A stretch of 64,000 nt of DNA from Chryseobacterium arachidis (GTDB taxonomy: Bacteria > Bacteroidota > Bacteroidia > Flavobacteriales > Weeksellaceae). The stretch is taken from positions 310,001 to 374,000 of the forward strand of contig NZ_FQUT01000002.1 in assembly GCF_900129245.1 (NCBI RefSeq), read 5' to 3'. The notes beneath the pieces were generated by a model that saw only the letters and a list, made by a program, of their open reading frames with translations, had not been told where the DNA came from and did not search any database. The position numbers were made by a program, and so were the translations under genes. Positions 52,511 to 61,797 of the stretch are shown here, one piece after another (position 1 is the stretch's first letter; every line of letters starts with the position of its first letter).

Positions 52511-53137
52511 ATGAATTATTTAGAGGCTTTAAGCAGACGATATTCTGTAAAAAAATTTAATAACGAAATTATTCCTCAGGAAATATTGCACAATATTCTT
52601 GAATCGGGAAAATTATCGGCAAGCTCTCTGGGTCTTCAGCCTTACGAAATCCTTGTGGTGGAAAGTGAGGAAATGAAGCAAAAATTAATTCCGGCTTTTT
52701 ATAATCCGTCTCAGATTTCTACGTGTTCTCATTTAATTGTTATCAATTCTAAAAAAGTAGTTGATGATCATTATATCAACGGATATTTCCGGCACATTTC
52801 CAAAGTAAGAGAAACACCGCAGGAAAAACTGGATCTTTTTAAAAACAGCATCAACCAACATATTAATCAAAAAACACAGGATGAAATTTTCAACTGGGCA
52901 GAAAAACAGTCTTATATTGTTCTGGCGAATCTGATGTACGCTGCAGCGATAGAAAATATAGACACCTGCCCGATGGAAGGCTTCCGCCAGGAACTGATTG
53001 AAGAAATTTTAGAGATCAATCCCGACTTCGAAAAAGTAACCGTTACCCTCGCATTGGGCTACCGTTCGGAAGAAGACCATTTCCAGCACATGAAAAAAGT
53101 AAGAAAACCAAACGAAAAATTGTTTAAATTTATTTAA
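52511..53137 (+). CDS. Nitroreductase family NAD(P)H oxidoreductase
   Basis: A 208-residue flavoprotein. SRRYSVKKFN near residue 8 and SASSLGLQPYEILVV near 36 are the FMN-binding segments of NfsB-type nitroreductases, and NIDTCPMEGFRQE with VTLALGYRSEEDH closes the domain. It reduces nitro compounds, quinones or other small acceptors with NAD(P)H. It precedes nadB by 30 bases that contain a perfect palindrome, so a redox-responsive link with NAD synthesis is possible but not shown. Confidence 0.88.
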   Translation: MNYLEALSRRYSVKKFNNEIIPQEILHNILESGKLSASSLGLQPYEILVVESEEMKQKLIPAFYNPSQISTCSHLIVINSKKVVDDHYINGYFRHISKVRETPQEKLDLFKNSINQHINQKTQDEIFNWAEKQSYIVLANLMYAAAIENIDTCPMEGFRQELIEEILEINPDFEKVTVTLALGYRSEEDHFQHMKKVRKPNEKLFKFI

Positions 53138-53143
53138 TTATTT

Positions 53144-53155
53144 AGACAATTGTCT
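53144..53155. promoter_or_regulatory. Palindromic operator-like site before nadB
   Basis: AGACAATTGTCT is a perfect 12-base palindrome set in TTTAGACAATTGTCTTAAA, 12 bases before the nadB ATG. The form fits a dimeric repressor of the MarR/HxlR or TetR type. The regulator is not in the window. Confidence 0.45.
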
Positions 53156-53167
53156 TAAACCAAGGAT

Positions 53168-54739
53168 ATGATAAAAGCGGATGTATTAGTAATCGGTTCC
53201 GGAATTTCGGGACTTTCCTATGCTATAAAAGTTTCTGAGCAGCTTCCTGATGCCAAAATAATCATTGTAACAAAGTCTGATGAAGACGAAAGCAACACCA
53301 AATATGCACAAGGCGGTCTTGCGGTAGTTACAGATTCTAAAAATGATAATTTCAATAAACATATCGAAGATACCATGCGTGCTGGAGATGGCGAAAACAA
53401 GCGTGATGTTGTAGAAATGGTCGTTACCGAAGCTCCGAAAAGATTCAGAGAAATTGTAGATTGGGGAGCTAATTTCGACATGAAAAACGGTGAATTTGCT
53501 TTAGGAAGAGAAGGCGGTCACACCGAAAACCGAATCGTTCACCACAAAGACATCACAGGTTTCGAAATCGAAAGAGCTTTACTGGAAACGGCTAAAAACA
53601 GTCCGAATATCGAAATTCTTGATCACCATTACGTCATCGATATCATTACACAGCACCACGTTCCGGGAAAAGAATTAAACGAAGGGGACATCCACTGTTA
53701 TGGTGCCTATATTTTGGATGAAAAGTCTAAGTCTATTAAAAAAATTACTTCAAAAATAACTTTAGTTGCTACCGGAGGGGCGGGTCATGTTTATAAAAAC
53801 ACTACCAATCCTACCATCGCAACAGGAGACGGAATCGCTTTTGTAGCAAGAGCAAAAGGAAAGGTTTCCAATATGCAGTATTACCAGTTTCACCCGACCG
53901 CTCTGTACAGCAAAATGGATGGAATGTTGTTTTTAATTTCTGAAGCCGTTCGTGGTGACGGAGCTAAATTAAGAACAAAAAAAGGCGAAAAATTCATGCA
54001 AAAATACGATGAGCGTGAAGAATTGGCTTCCAGAGACATCGTTGCAAGGGCCATTGATGCCGAAATGAAAATCACCGGAGATGAATTTGTAGGCTTAGAC
54101 TGCAAGGAAATGAATCATGAAAAATTTCTGGAACATTTTCCGAATATTTATAAAAAATGTAAAGATGAAGGAATTGATCCTTTCACACAACTTATCCCTG
54201 TTGTTCCGGCTTGTCATTATCTAATGGGCGGAATTGAAGTTGACAGAGACGGGCAATCTTCCATCAGAAATCTATTTGCGGTGGGAGAATGTACGAATTC
54301 CGGGCTTCACGGAGCCAACAGACTGGCATCCAACTCTTTGCTGGAAGGTTTGGTTTATGGACACAATGCTGCTATGAAAACCGTTGATCTTCTTAATGAA
54401 AATAATTTCAACTTTGATGATTTAAAAGCCGTTCCGGAATGGAATGAAGAAGGCATGAAAATCATGGATGAAATGGTCATTATTTCTTATTTAAGAAAAC
54501 AGCTTCAGGAAATGATGAGTGATTTGGTAGGAATTGTAAGAAGCAACCGCCGTCTGAATATGGCTTTACAAAAACATCAGGAAATTGCTGCCGCTGTGAA
54601 TGAAATTTACCACTACTCTATTCTTTCACCACAATTATCGGAACTGAGAAATTTAACAACCGTCGCTCACCTCATAATTATCCAATCTATGGAAATGACG
54701 GAGAATAAGGGGGCGTTTTACAATAAAGATTTAGCTTAA
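53168..54739 (+). CDS. nadB: L-aspartate oxidase
   Basis: A 523-residue FAD enzyme: dinucleotide-binding VIGSGISGLSYA near residue 8, KYAQGGLAVV with the substrate loop near 46, EGGHTENRIVHHKD near 116 and HPTAL near 243, with GGIEVD near 355 and GLHGANRLASNSLLEGLVYG near 384. It oxidises aspartate to iminoaspartate, the first step of de novo NAD synthesis. nadC lies just downstream beyond a single unrelated ORF; nadA is not in this window. Confidence 0.95.
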   Translation: MIKADVLVIGSGISGLSYAIKVSEQLPDAKIIIVTKSDEDESNTKYAQGGLAVVTDSKNDNFNKHIEDTMRAGDGENKRDVVEMVVTEAPKRFREIVDWGANFDMKNGEFALGREGGHTENRIVHHKDITGFEIERALLETAKNSPNIEILDHHYVIDIITQHHVPGKELNEGDIHCYGAYILDEKSKSIKKITSKITLVATGGAGHVYKNTTNPTIATGDGIAFVARAKGKVSNMQYYQFHPTALYSKMDGMLFLISEAVRGDGAKLRTKKGEKFMQKYDEREELASRDIVARAIDAEMKITGDEFVGLDCKEMNHEKFLEHFPNIYKKCKDEGIDPFTQLIPVVPACHYLMGGIEVDRDGQSSIRNLFAVGECTNSGLHGANRLASNSLLEGLVYGHNAAMKTVDLLNENNFNFDDLKAVPEWNEEGMKIMDEMVIISYLRKQLQEMMSDLVGIVRSNRRLNMALQKHQEIAAAVNEIYHYSILSPQLSELRNLTTVAHLIIIQSMEMTENKGAFYNKDLA

Positions 54740-54753
54740 TTTTCATTAAACAA

Positions 54754-55386
54754 ATGAAACCTCTGAATTTAAATATTCTTACGACAGTCAATATTTTATT
54801 CTATTCCAGAATGATATTTTCATTGATTTGCGGTTTTACGTTATTACATTTTTGGGGAAAAGATGGAAAAATTAGCAGCTTTTCAAATCTCGTTATTCTT
54901 ATCGTAATAATATTTTTAGGACTTCTTTTTGGATTGTATGGAGTAACGTTATTAAAAAAAATTGTTATTCCCAGATCCAAATATCCTTTAGTTTTAAATC
55001 TTTTATGCAATATGAGAGGTTTAGGAAAAACAGATTATTATGGAAGTTTAAAATTTGATCTAAATAATATAATTAAAGATAATAAGCTACGCTTAACTCT
55101 CTATTATGTTAATAATCCTCAATATCCAATTTTGACATTTAATAAAAATAAAATTCTTTATTATACTCAAGAATATGATTGGGATAATTTTAAATGGAAC
55201 TATAAAACTATCCCTCAAGGAAGAGGAGAAAAGCAAATATTAGAATTTCAAGGTATTAATCGAAACAACACAAAAATAAAAGACAATATAGATTTTGAAA
55301 AAATAGATGCAAAAGAAAATGAAGTTCTTTTACTTTTTATAATTCATGATCTATTGTTTGGAAAAAGATCCTCCTTTTATTATTAA
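54754..55386 (+). CDS. AT-rich two-helix membrane protein of unknown function
   Basis: A 210-residue ORF with two N-terminal hydrophobic segments (about 15-35 and 45-68) and a cytoplasmic or periplasmic domain rich in Lys, Asn and Tyr (DYYGSLKFDLNNIIKDNKLRL; YTQEYDWDNFKWNYKTI). It is more AT-rich than the genes either side, and breaks the usual nadB-nadC adjacency. It fits the operon closely (14 bases after nadB, 10 before nadC). No family recognised, possibly a lineage-specific gene. Confidence 0.6.
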   Translation: MKPLNLNILTTVNILFYSRMIFSLICGFTLLHFWGKDGKISSFSNLVILIVIIFLGLLFGLYGVTLLKKIVIPRSKYPLVLNLLCNMRGLGKTDYYGSLKFDLNNIIKDNKLRLTLYYVNNPQYPILTFNKNKILYYTQEYDWDNFKWNYKTIPQGRGEKQILEFQGINRNNTKIKDNIDFEKIDAKENEVLLLFIIHDLLFGKRSSFYY

Positions 55387-55396
55387 AATTAAAAAT

Positions 55397-56257
55397 ATGA
55401 AAAGACCATCATACGTTACAGATAAAGTTTTAAAACAGTTCATCAAAAATGCTTTGGAAGAAGACATTCAGGATGGTGACCACTCTACACTTTCTACAAT
55501 TCCGAAAGAACTGGAGCAAAGTGCAAAATTGCTGGTAAAACAGGATTGTATTCTGGCCGGAGTTGAATTGGCTGAAATTATCTTTAAAACTTTCGATAAA
55601 AACTTAAAAGTTGAAACTTTCGTAAAAGATGGGGATGCCGTAAAGGTTGGAGACGTTGCTTTCATTGTAACAGGAAGTGCAAGATCAATTCTATCCACAG
55701 AAAGACTGGTTTTAAACTGCATGCAAAGAATGAGCGGAATTGCTACCCTTACGCATGACTGGGATTCCCGATTGGTCGGCACAAAAACTAAACTTTTAGA
55801 TACAAGAAAAACCACCCCAAATTTCAGAGTATGCGAAAAATGGGCAGTCGCAATCGGTGGGGGAACCAATCACAGATACGGGCTTTATGATATGATCATG
55901 CTAAAAGACAATCACATTGATTATAATGGAAGCATTACGAATGCCGTAAAAATGGCTAAAGATTATATCAAAAAAAATAAAAAGAAACTGAAGATCGAAG
56001 TCGAAACCAGAAACCTTGAAGAAGTTCAGGAAGCCATTAACGCAAAAGTTGACAGAATCATGCTGGATAACATGGATGTAAAAACTATGAAGCAGGCAGT
56101 TAAGATGATCAATGGTATTTGCGAAACGGAAGCATCCGGTGGAATTACCCGTGAACAGCTAAAAGAAATCGCTTCAACTGGAGTTACTTATATCTCTGCA
56201 GGCGCATTAACACACTCAGCCTCGAATATGGATTTGAGTCTCAAAGCCGTGAAATAG
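55397..56257 (+). CDS. nadC: Quinolinate phosphoribosyltransferase
   Basis: A 286-residue protein, the usual length. RLVLNCMQRMSGIAT near residue 107, LDTRKTTPNFRVCEKWAV near 134, GGGTNHRYGLYDMIMLKDNH near 155 and ETEASGGITREQL near 240 are the PRPP- and quinolinate-binding segments. It turns quinolinate and PRPP into nicotinate mononucleotide. I start at ATG 55397; an in-frame upstream ATG at 55346 lies inside the preceding ORF and lacks homology. Confidence 0.95.
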   Translation: MKRPSYVTDKVLKQFIKNALEEDIQDGDHSTLSTIPKELEQSAKLLVKQDCILAGVELAEIIFKTFDKNLKVETFVKDGDAVKVGDVAFIVTGSARSILSTERLVLNCMQRMSGIATLTHDWDSRLVGTKTKLLDTRKTTPNFRVCEKWAVAIGGGTNHRYGLYDMIMLKDNHIDYNGSITNAVKMAKDYIKKNKKKLKIEVETRNLEEVQEAINAKVDRIMLDNMDVKTMKQAVKMINGICETEASGGITREQLKEIASTGVTYISAGALTHSASNMDLSLKAVK

Positions 56258-56467
56258 CATTGAATTTTTAATAAAAATGAAGCCTTTTTGTTAAAAATTC
56301 AATAATGTGATTTTTTTCATACGAAATCTCAATTATTATTCAATGCATTGCAAATCAACAAATTAAACCTTATTAAGAACCAGTAAAAATTAACATACAG
56401 TTAATATTAGTTAAAATTAATTTCCTCAATTTTGCAGAAAATTTAAATCTAACTATTACTAACGATT

Positions 56468-59044
56468 ATGAAATTAATCAACAAATCGATGCTAACTGCG
56501 ATAATTACTTTATCTACGGCTAGCGTTTATTATGCTCAACAAGTTCAGGATACGGTATCGAAATCCAAAGACATTGAAGAGGTAGTATTAATAGGGGTAG
56601 CGGATATCGCTAAAGATAGAAAGACTCCTGTAGCAGTTTCTACAATCAAGGAAGCACAAATTGTTGAAAAATTAGGAAATCAGGAATTTCCTGAAATCTT
56701 AAACACAACTCCATCGGTGTATGCTACAAAAGCAGGAGGAGGTTTTGGAGACTCAAAATTAAATATTAGAGGTTTTAGCCAAAATAACATTGCCGTAATG
56801 GTGAATGGTATGCCAGTAAATGACATGGAAAATGGAGCGGTTTATTGGTCTAACTGGGCTGGACTTTCTGACGTAACATCTGCTATGCAAGTACAAAGAG
56901 GTCTTGGATCTTCTAAATTAGCTATTGCTTCTGTAGGAGGTACAGTAAACATCTTAACAAGAGCTGCCGACAAAAAACAAGGAGGTATCGTTTCTTTGGG
57001 AGTTGGTAATGATGATTATGTAAAAACACTATTTGCATACAATACTGGAAAATCTGCTAAAGGATGGTCTTCTTCATTCTTAATGTCTAGAACGGCAGGT
57101 TCTATGTATGCAGACGGAACTAAGTTTGAAGGATACAATTATTACTTCGCTGTAGGATATAAAAAACCTGGAGGAAAACACGATTTTCAATTTACTATTA
57201 CAGGAGCTCCCCAGTGGCACAATCAAAGATCTTTTGCTATTTCAATTGCAAATTATATCAAATTCAATCCAGACCAAGATGGAACTCCAAATAGAAGATA
57301 CAATTCAGATTGGGGTTACCTAAATGGAAGAGAATATTCCGCAAGAGTAAACTATTATCACAAGCCAGTAATGTCCTTAAACTGGGATTGGACAATGAAT
57401 GAAAAGTCAAAACTTAACACTGTATTCTATGGATCTTTCGGGAGAGGTGGAGGAACAAATACAACGGGTACTGCAAATGGAGCAAACATGCAAAGCTTTA
57501 GAGACAATACTACCGGATTATATAACTTCGACAACATCTATGCTGCTAACCAAGCTTCAACGCCAGACAAAGGAGTTCTTATAAGAAATGCTTCGATCAA
57601 CTCTCATAACTGGTTTGGTGTAATTTCAAGCTTTAATCACAAGATTAATGATAACATGAAATTCTCAGCCGGTGTTGACGCAAGATACTATTATGGTTAT
57701 CACTACCAAGTAGTTAGTGATTTGTTAGGAGGATCAGGATACATTGATAAAAACAATAAAAATAATCCTGTTAATTTAGTTACTGCTACTTCTAAGGCTG
57801 AACCAACATGGAATCCTTTCGGAGGTAAAATTAATGATCTTTCTGAAAGAATCGGATATAATAATGATGGTGAAGTATTATGGTATGGTGCATTTGGACA
57901 ATTTGAATATACAAACGATAAAATTTCTGCTTTTGTTCAAGGGTCAGTTTCTAATCAAGGATTCCAAAGAATTGATAACTTCATTATAGACGGAGTTACA
58001 AAATCCAAATTAGGTGAAACAATGAATACCAAAACAGGTTTCAAAAATCTATTTGGTTATAATGTGAAGGCTGGTATTAACTATAATATTAACGAACAAC
58101 ACAATGTATTCGGTAATATTGGATATTATGAAAAGCAACCATTCTTTAACGCTGTGTATAGAAGTAATGAGAATGTCGCATTTAAAGATCTTACAAATGA
58201 AAAAATCTTCGGTATTGAGCTAGGCTACGGATTTAGAACATCTAATTTCAATGCAAATGTCAACTTATATAGAACGACTTGGGATGATAGATATCTTAGA
58301 AGATCTAGTTTAAGAGATGTTGCAACAGGAAAAACTTTCTATGCTGAAATTAATGGATTGAATGAGCTACACATGGGAGTAGAATTTGACGCAAGTTATA
58401 ACTTCAACAAATTCTTAACCCTGAACGGTATGTTCTCAGCCGGAAACTGGTACTATAGAGGTAATGCAACTGCAACTTTATTTGAAGACACAAGCAACTT
58501 ACCGTTTAATTTCCCAGGTACTACAAGTAATGAAACGCAACTATATTTAGATGGTGCAAAAGTGGGTGAGGCTGCTCAAATTACCGCTGCTTTAGGAGCT
58601 ACAGTAAGACCTGTAAAAAACCTAAGCTTTGATGCAACTTGGAGAAGTACAAATAATCTATATGCAAGTTTAGATACTTATAATTTTGCTATTAAAGCTA
58701 ATGCTGATAGAGGTACATTGAAATTACCTAACTATAATTTATTTGATATTGGTCTTTCATACAGAATTAACCTAAATAATAAACAACAGTATTTCACAAT
58801 TAGAGGTAACGTTTATAATTTATTTGATACAACATATATTGCAGAATCAAATACAAGCAACCATGTTAAACAACTGTCTGATTTTACTACAACCACAAGT
58901 GGTGGGGTAACAACAACTGCACAGCAAAAGTATGATGCTTATATGAATAACCCAGCTAACTTCTACAAAGGCTTAGATACTTCTAACCAAGTATTCTTCG
59001 GATTTGGTAGAACATGGGCAGCAACATTATCATTCAACTTCTAA
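56468..59044 (+). CDS. TonB-dependent outer-membrane receptor
   Basis: An 858-residue protein with signal peptide (residues 1-23, ending VYYAQ), a probable TonB box (DIEEVVLIG), a plug domain (NTTPSVYATKAGGGFGDSKLNIRGF; VMVNGMPVNDMENGAVYWSNWAGL; RGLGSSKLAIASVGGTVNI) and a large beta-barrel ending in the aromatic FGRTWAATLSFNF. It lacks the N-terminal carboxypeptidase-like domain of SusC-type receptors and has no SusD partner, so it probably takes up a metal chelate or vitamin. A 210-base AT-rich gap precedes it. Terminator follows. Confidence 0.9.
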   Translation: MKLINKSMLTAIITLSTASVYYAQQVQDTVSKSKDIEEVVLIGVADIAKDRKTPVAVSTIKEAQIVEKLGNQEFPEILNTTPSVYATKAGGGFGDSKLNIRGFSQNNIAVMVNGMPVNDMENGAVYWSNWAGLSDVTSAMQVQRGLGSSKLAIASVGGTVNILTRAADKKQGGIVSLGVGNDDYVKTLFAYNTGKSAKGWSSSFLMSRTAGSMYADGTKFEGYNYYFAVGYKKPGGKHDFQFTITGAPQWHNQRSFAISIANYIKFNPDQDGTPNRRYNSDWGYLNGREYSARVNYYHKPVMSLNWDWTMNEKSKLNTVFYGSFGRGGGTNTTGTANGANMQSFRDNTTGLYNFDNIYAANQASTPDKGVLIRNASINSHNWFGVISSFNHKINDNMKFSAGVDARYYYGYHYQVVSDLLGGSGYIDKNNKNNPVNLVTATSKAEPTWNPFGGKINDLSERIGYNNDGEVLWYGAFGQFEYTNDKISAFVQGSVSNQGFQRIDNFIIDGVTKSKLGETMNTKTGFKNLFGYNVKAGINYNINEQHNVFGNIGYYEKQPFFNAVYRSNENVAFKDLTNEKIFGIELGYGFRTSNFNANVNLYRTTWDDRYLRRSSLRDVATGKTFYAEINGLNELHMGVEFDASYNFNKFLTLNGMFSAGNWYYRGNATATLFEDTSNLPFNFPGTTSNETQLYLDGAKVGEAAQITAALGATVRPVKNLSFDATWRSTNNLYASLDTYNFAIKANADRGTLKLPNYNLFDIGLSYRINLNNKQQYFTIRGNVYNLFDTTYIAESNTSNHVKQLSDFTTTTSGGVTTTAQQKYDAYMNNPANFYKGLDTSNQVFFGFGRTWAATLSFNF

Positions 59045-59074
59045 TTATTTAAAACATTAGATTTTATATAGATC

Positions 59075-59101
59075 AATCCCGGCTTTTCGCCGGGATTTTT
59101 G
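59075..59101 (+). terminator. Terminator of the TonB-dependent receptor gene
   Basis: AATCCCGGC (59075-59083) and GCCGGGATT (59089-59097) pair perfectly around a five-base loop, followed by a T-run. Confidence 0.9.
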
Positions 59102-59102
59102 T

Positions 59103-59110
59103 TATATTTG
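59103..59110 (+). promoter_or_regulatory. -7 promoter box downstream of the receptor terminator
   Basis: TATATTTG matches TAnnTTTG, 28 bases before the ATG at 59139. Its -33 position falls within the terminator stem. Confidence 0.5.
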
Positions 59111-59138
59111 TGGATTAGAAAAAAAGAAAAAATAGATT

Positions 59139-59570
59139 ATGGATTTTTATAAGATTTTATTGAGTGCACACAAAGGATTTGGGTATTTAGAAATTCTTTT
59201 AGTAACCCTTTTTGTGATTGCACTTTTAACGACCATGTTCGGATTCAGTGGAAAAGTAAATAATTTCTTAAAGAAAACTACTCTTTTCACAATGATCTTC
59301 TTCCACGTTCAATTCTTATTGGGAATTATTATGTTGGTGATTAACTTTACAAAAGGCCTGGATATGGGCTCAGTAATGAAAAATGCAGATCTGAGATTCC
59401 AATATGTAGAACATCCATTTTCAATGTTGATCGCTGCGGTATTAATGACGATCGTTAACAAAAAAGTAAAAGTGAACCCTACCATTTCTTTAGGAATAGT
59501 GATTATGGGATTAATCGCTGTAGGCTTATTCGCATTCGCGTTCCCTTGGGCAAGAGTCTTTGGGGCATAA
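59139..59570 (+). CDS. Small four-helix membrane protein
   Basis: A 143-residue protein with four hydrophobic helices. His residues at about 11 (SAHKGFG), 56 (FFHVQF) and 92 (VEHPFS) lie in or near helices and could ligate heme, as in small cytochrome b-like proteins; that is an inference. The stop precedes asd by 31 bases, so the two are probably co-transcribed. I cannot assign a function. Confidence 0.65.
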   Translation: MDFYKILLSAHKGFGYLEILLVTLFVIALLTTMFGFSGKVNNFLKKTTLFTMIFFHVQFLLGIIMLVINFTKGLDMGSVMKNADLRFQYVEHPFSMLIAAVLMTIVNKKVKVNPTISLGIVIMGLIAVGLFAFAFPWARVFGA

Positions 59571-59601
59571 ATATATTAACAAATAATTTTTAATTAAATC
59601 A

Positions 59602-60594
59602 ATGAAAGTAGCTGTAGTAGGTTCAACAGGAATGGTTGGACAAGTTATGCTTAAAGTTCTCGAGGAGAGAAACTTCCCTATCACCGAACTAATTCCGGTA
59701 GCATCGGAAAGATCTATTGGTAAAAAGGTGAAGTATAAACAGGAAGAATTTACGATTGTAAGCATGAAAGACGCTATAGCTGCCAAACCGGATATTGCTA
59801 TCTTTTCGGCTGGTGGTAGTACTTCTCTTGAATTCGCACCTCTTTTCGCGGAAGTTGGAACTACTGTGATCGACAATTCTTCAGCTTGGAGAATGGATCC
59901 CGACAAGAAATTGGTTGTTCCCGAAATCAATGCAGATGTATTGACAAAAGAAGATAAGATCATTGCAAATCCAAACTGTTCTACAATTCAGTTAGTAATG
60001 GTTTTAGGACCATTGAACAAAAAATATGATTTAAAAAGAGTAATCGTTTCAACGTACCAATCTGTAACAGGAACAGGTAAAGCTGCTGTTGACCAGTTAA
60101 ACGGAGAAATCAGCGGAAACGATTCTATTGCTAAAGTATACCCTTACCAGATCTTCAAAAATGCATTGCCACATTGCGACGTTTTTGCAGATGATGATTA
60201 CACGAAAGAAGAAATTAAATTAATGAAAGAGCCTAAGAAAATTTTAGGGGATGATACATTTAATTTAACGGCAACTGCAGTAAGGGTTCCTGTACAGGGA
60301 GGCCACTCGGAAAGTGTAAATATCGAGTTTGAAAATGAATTCGATCTTGATGAAGTAAGAAAAATCTTATCCGAAACTCCGGGAGTTGTGGTCATGGACA
60401 ACGTGAAAAACAACGAATATCCTATGCCGCTTTATTCCGAAGGAAAAGATGAAGTTTTCGTAGGAAGGATAAGACGGGATCTGTCCCAGCCGAAGACCCT
60501 GAATCTTTGGATTGTGGCAGACAACCTGCGAAAAGGAGCGGCTACCAACGCAGTACAGATCGCAGAATATATTGTAGCAAATAACTTAGTTTAA
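59602..60594 (+). CDS. asd: Aspartate-semialdehyde dehydrogenase
   Basis: A 330-residue protein with the NADP-binding GSTGMVGQ at about 7-14 and the active-site ANPNCSTIQ with Cys126. VSTYQSVTGTGKAA and VPVQGGHSESVNIEF with the catalytic His follow. It reduces aspartyl phosphate to the semialdehyde for lysine, threonine, methionine and peptidoglycan precursor synthesis. A terminator follows at 60609. Confidence 0.95.
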   Translation: MKVAVVGSTGMVGQVMLKVLEERNFPITELIPVASERSIGKKVKYKQEEFTIVSMKDAIAAKPDIAIFSAGGSTSLEFAPLFAEVGTTVIDNSSAWRMDPDKKLVVPEINADVLTKEDKIIANPNCSTIQLVMVLGPLNKKYDLKRVIVSTYQSVTGTGKAAVDQLNGEISGNDSIAKVYPYQIFKNALPHCDVFADDDYTKEEIKLMKEPKKILGDDTFNLTATAVRVPVQGGHSESVNIEFENEFDLDEVRKILSETPGVVVMDNVKNNEYPMPLYSEGKDEVFVGRIRRDLSQPKTLNLWIVADNLRKGAATNAVQIAEYIVANNLV

Positions 60595-60608
60595 ACTAAC
60601 AAAATAAA

Positions 60609-60639
60609 AAAGAGTCTCCAAAAGAGATTCTTTTTTTTA
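60609..60639 (+). terminator. Terminator of asd
   Basis: AAAGAGTCTC (60609-60618) pairs with GAGATTCTTT (60624-60633), one wobble, then a T-run. Confidence 0.85.
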
Positions 60640-60692
60640 TCAAATAATTATTCCATTGGGTGAATTTGGCTTTTATAGGTCGGAGTTAAAAA

Positions 60693-60736
60693 GTCCTGAA
60701 GGGACGGCCTTCTAAAGGATAGGATAAAATCCTATC
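60693..60736. repeat. Intergenic double-hairpin repeat
   Basis: GTCC (60693-60696) and GGAC (60702-60705) form a small stem, and GATAGGAT (60718-60725) with ATCCTATC (60729-60736) a perfect 8-bp stem with loop AAA. The pair lies between asd and the efflux gene and has the form of a REP-like element. The rest of this 160-base gap shows nothing else. Confidence 0.55.
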
Positions 60737-60799
60737 AACATCAGAATTCAAACCCGGCGGCATTACCATTGAATATTCAAAAAAACATTGATCAAAAAA

Positions 60800-61795
60800 A
60801 TGACAGCAAAAAAGATCAATAAAGACAAAATCGGATTTCAAAAACTCATCGCAGCTTTTGGAGTGATCCTTTTTATCGGAAAAATTATTGCATGGAAACT
60901 AACGGATTCTGATGCCGTTTTCTCGGATGCTATGGAAAGTATTGTGAATGTCATCAGCGCATTCATGGGGCTTTATTCCCTGCACCTTGCCGCAAAACCG
61001 AAAGATGAAGATCATCCTTACGGGCACGGAAAAGTGGAATTTGTAACATCAGGAATTGAAGGCGCCCTGATTGCCATTGCCGGCATCATGATTATCTATG
61101 AAGGTATTAACAGCCTTATCGTAGGGAAAGTCCTCAGCAAGCTTGATGTCGGAATCTGGATCATTGCTGCCACTGCCGTTATTAATTACCTTTTGGGCTA
61201 TATCTCCATTAAAAAAGGCGAAACAGAAAATTCTTTGGTTTTAATCTCATCTGGCAAGCACTTACAGTCGGACACCATTACCACATTGGGAGTTGTGATC
61301 AGTTTAATTATTGTCTATTTTACTAAAATTTATTGGATCGATTCCGTTGTCGCATTGCTTTTCGGGCTTTACATTATATTCGTGGGGTACAAGATTATTC
61401 GGAAGTCTTTAAGCGGAATTATGGACGAACAGGACCCCGAGTTATTAAATGAAATTATCAGAGTCTTGGAAGAAAACCGCCGTACAGAATGGATTGACGT
61501 TCACAACATGAAAATCCAGCAATTCGGCGCCAGCCTCCACATTGATGCACATATTACCCTGCCTTGGTATTACAGCCTGCGTGATGCCCACAATGAAATG
61601 GAAAAAATGATTATCCTTTTAGCTAAAAATACCAAAAGAAGCGTGGAATTCAATTTTCATATGGACGACTGCAAACCTATCTCCTGTCCGGTTTGCCAGA
61701 TTGCGGACTGCCCGGTTCGAGAAAAAGATTTTGTAAAAAGAATAATCTGGACTCCGGAAAATGTAACCTGTGCAGATAAACACACGATAGAATAA
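60800..61795 (+). CDS. Cation diffusion facilitator transporter
   Basis: A 331-residue membrane protein with six helices. DAVFSDAMESIVNV near 40 and HPYGHGKVEFV near 75 are hallmarks of CDF proteins, and SGKHLQSDTITTLGV near 150 gives the second metal site in place of the HxxxD of zinc exporters. The C-terminal cytoplasmic tail has a Cys-rich end (DDCKPISCPVCQIADCPV), an unusual extra metal-binding feature. Start taken at ATG 60800; a TTG four codons upstream is also in frame. Likely exports zinc, cobalt, iron or manganese. Confidence 0.9.
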   Translation: MTAKKINKDKIGFQKLIAAFGVILFIGKIIAWKLTDSDAVFSDAMESIVNVISAFMGLYSLHLAAKPKDEDHPYGHGKVEFVTSGIEGALIAIAGIMIIYEGINSLIVGKVLSKLDVGIWIIAATAVINYLLGYISIKKGETENSLVLISSGKHLQSDTITTLGVVISLIIVYFTKIYWIDSVVALLFGLYIIFVGYKIIRKSLSGIMDEQDPELLNEIIRVLEENRRTEWIDVHNMKIQQFGASLHIDAHITLPWYYSLRDAHNEMEKMIILLAKNTKRSVEFNFHMDDCKPISCPVCQIADCPVREKDFVKRIIWTPENVTCADKHTIE

Positions 61796-61797
61796 GT

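Noticed and set aside
55346..55396. Longer N-terminus for nadC
   Set aside because: The extra 17 residues lie inside the preceding ORF and are not like nadC; the ATG at 55397 gives the usual family length.
59526..59963. 145-residue - strand ORF across the start of asd
   Set aside because: Antisense to the conserved NADP-binding half of asd; no independent support.
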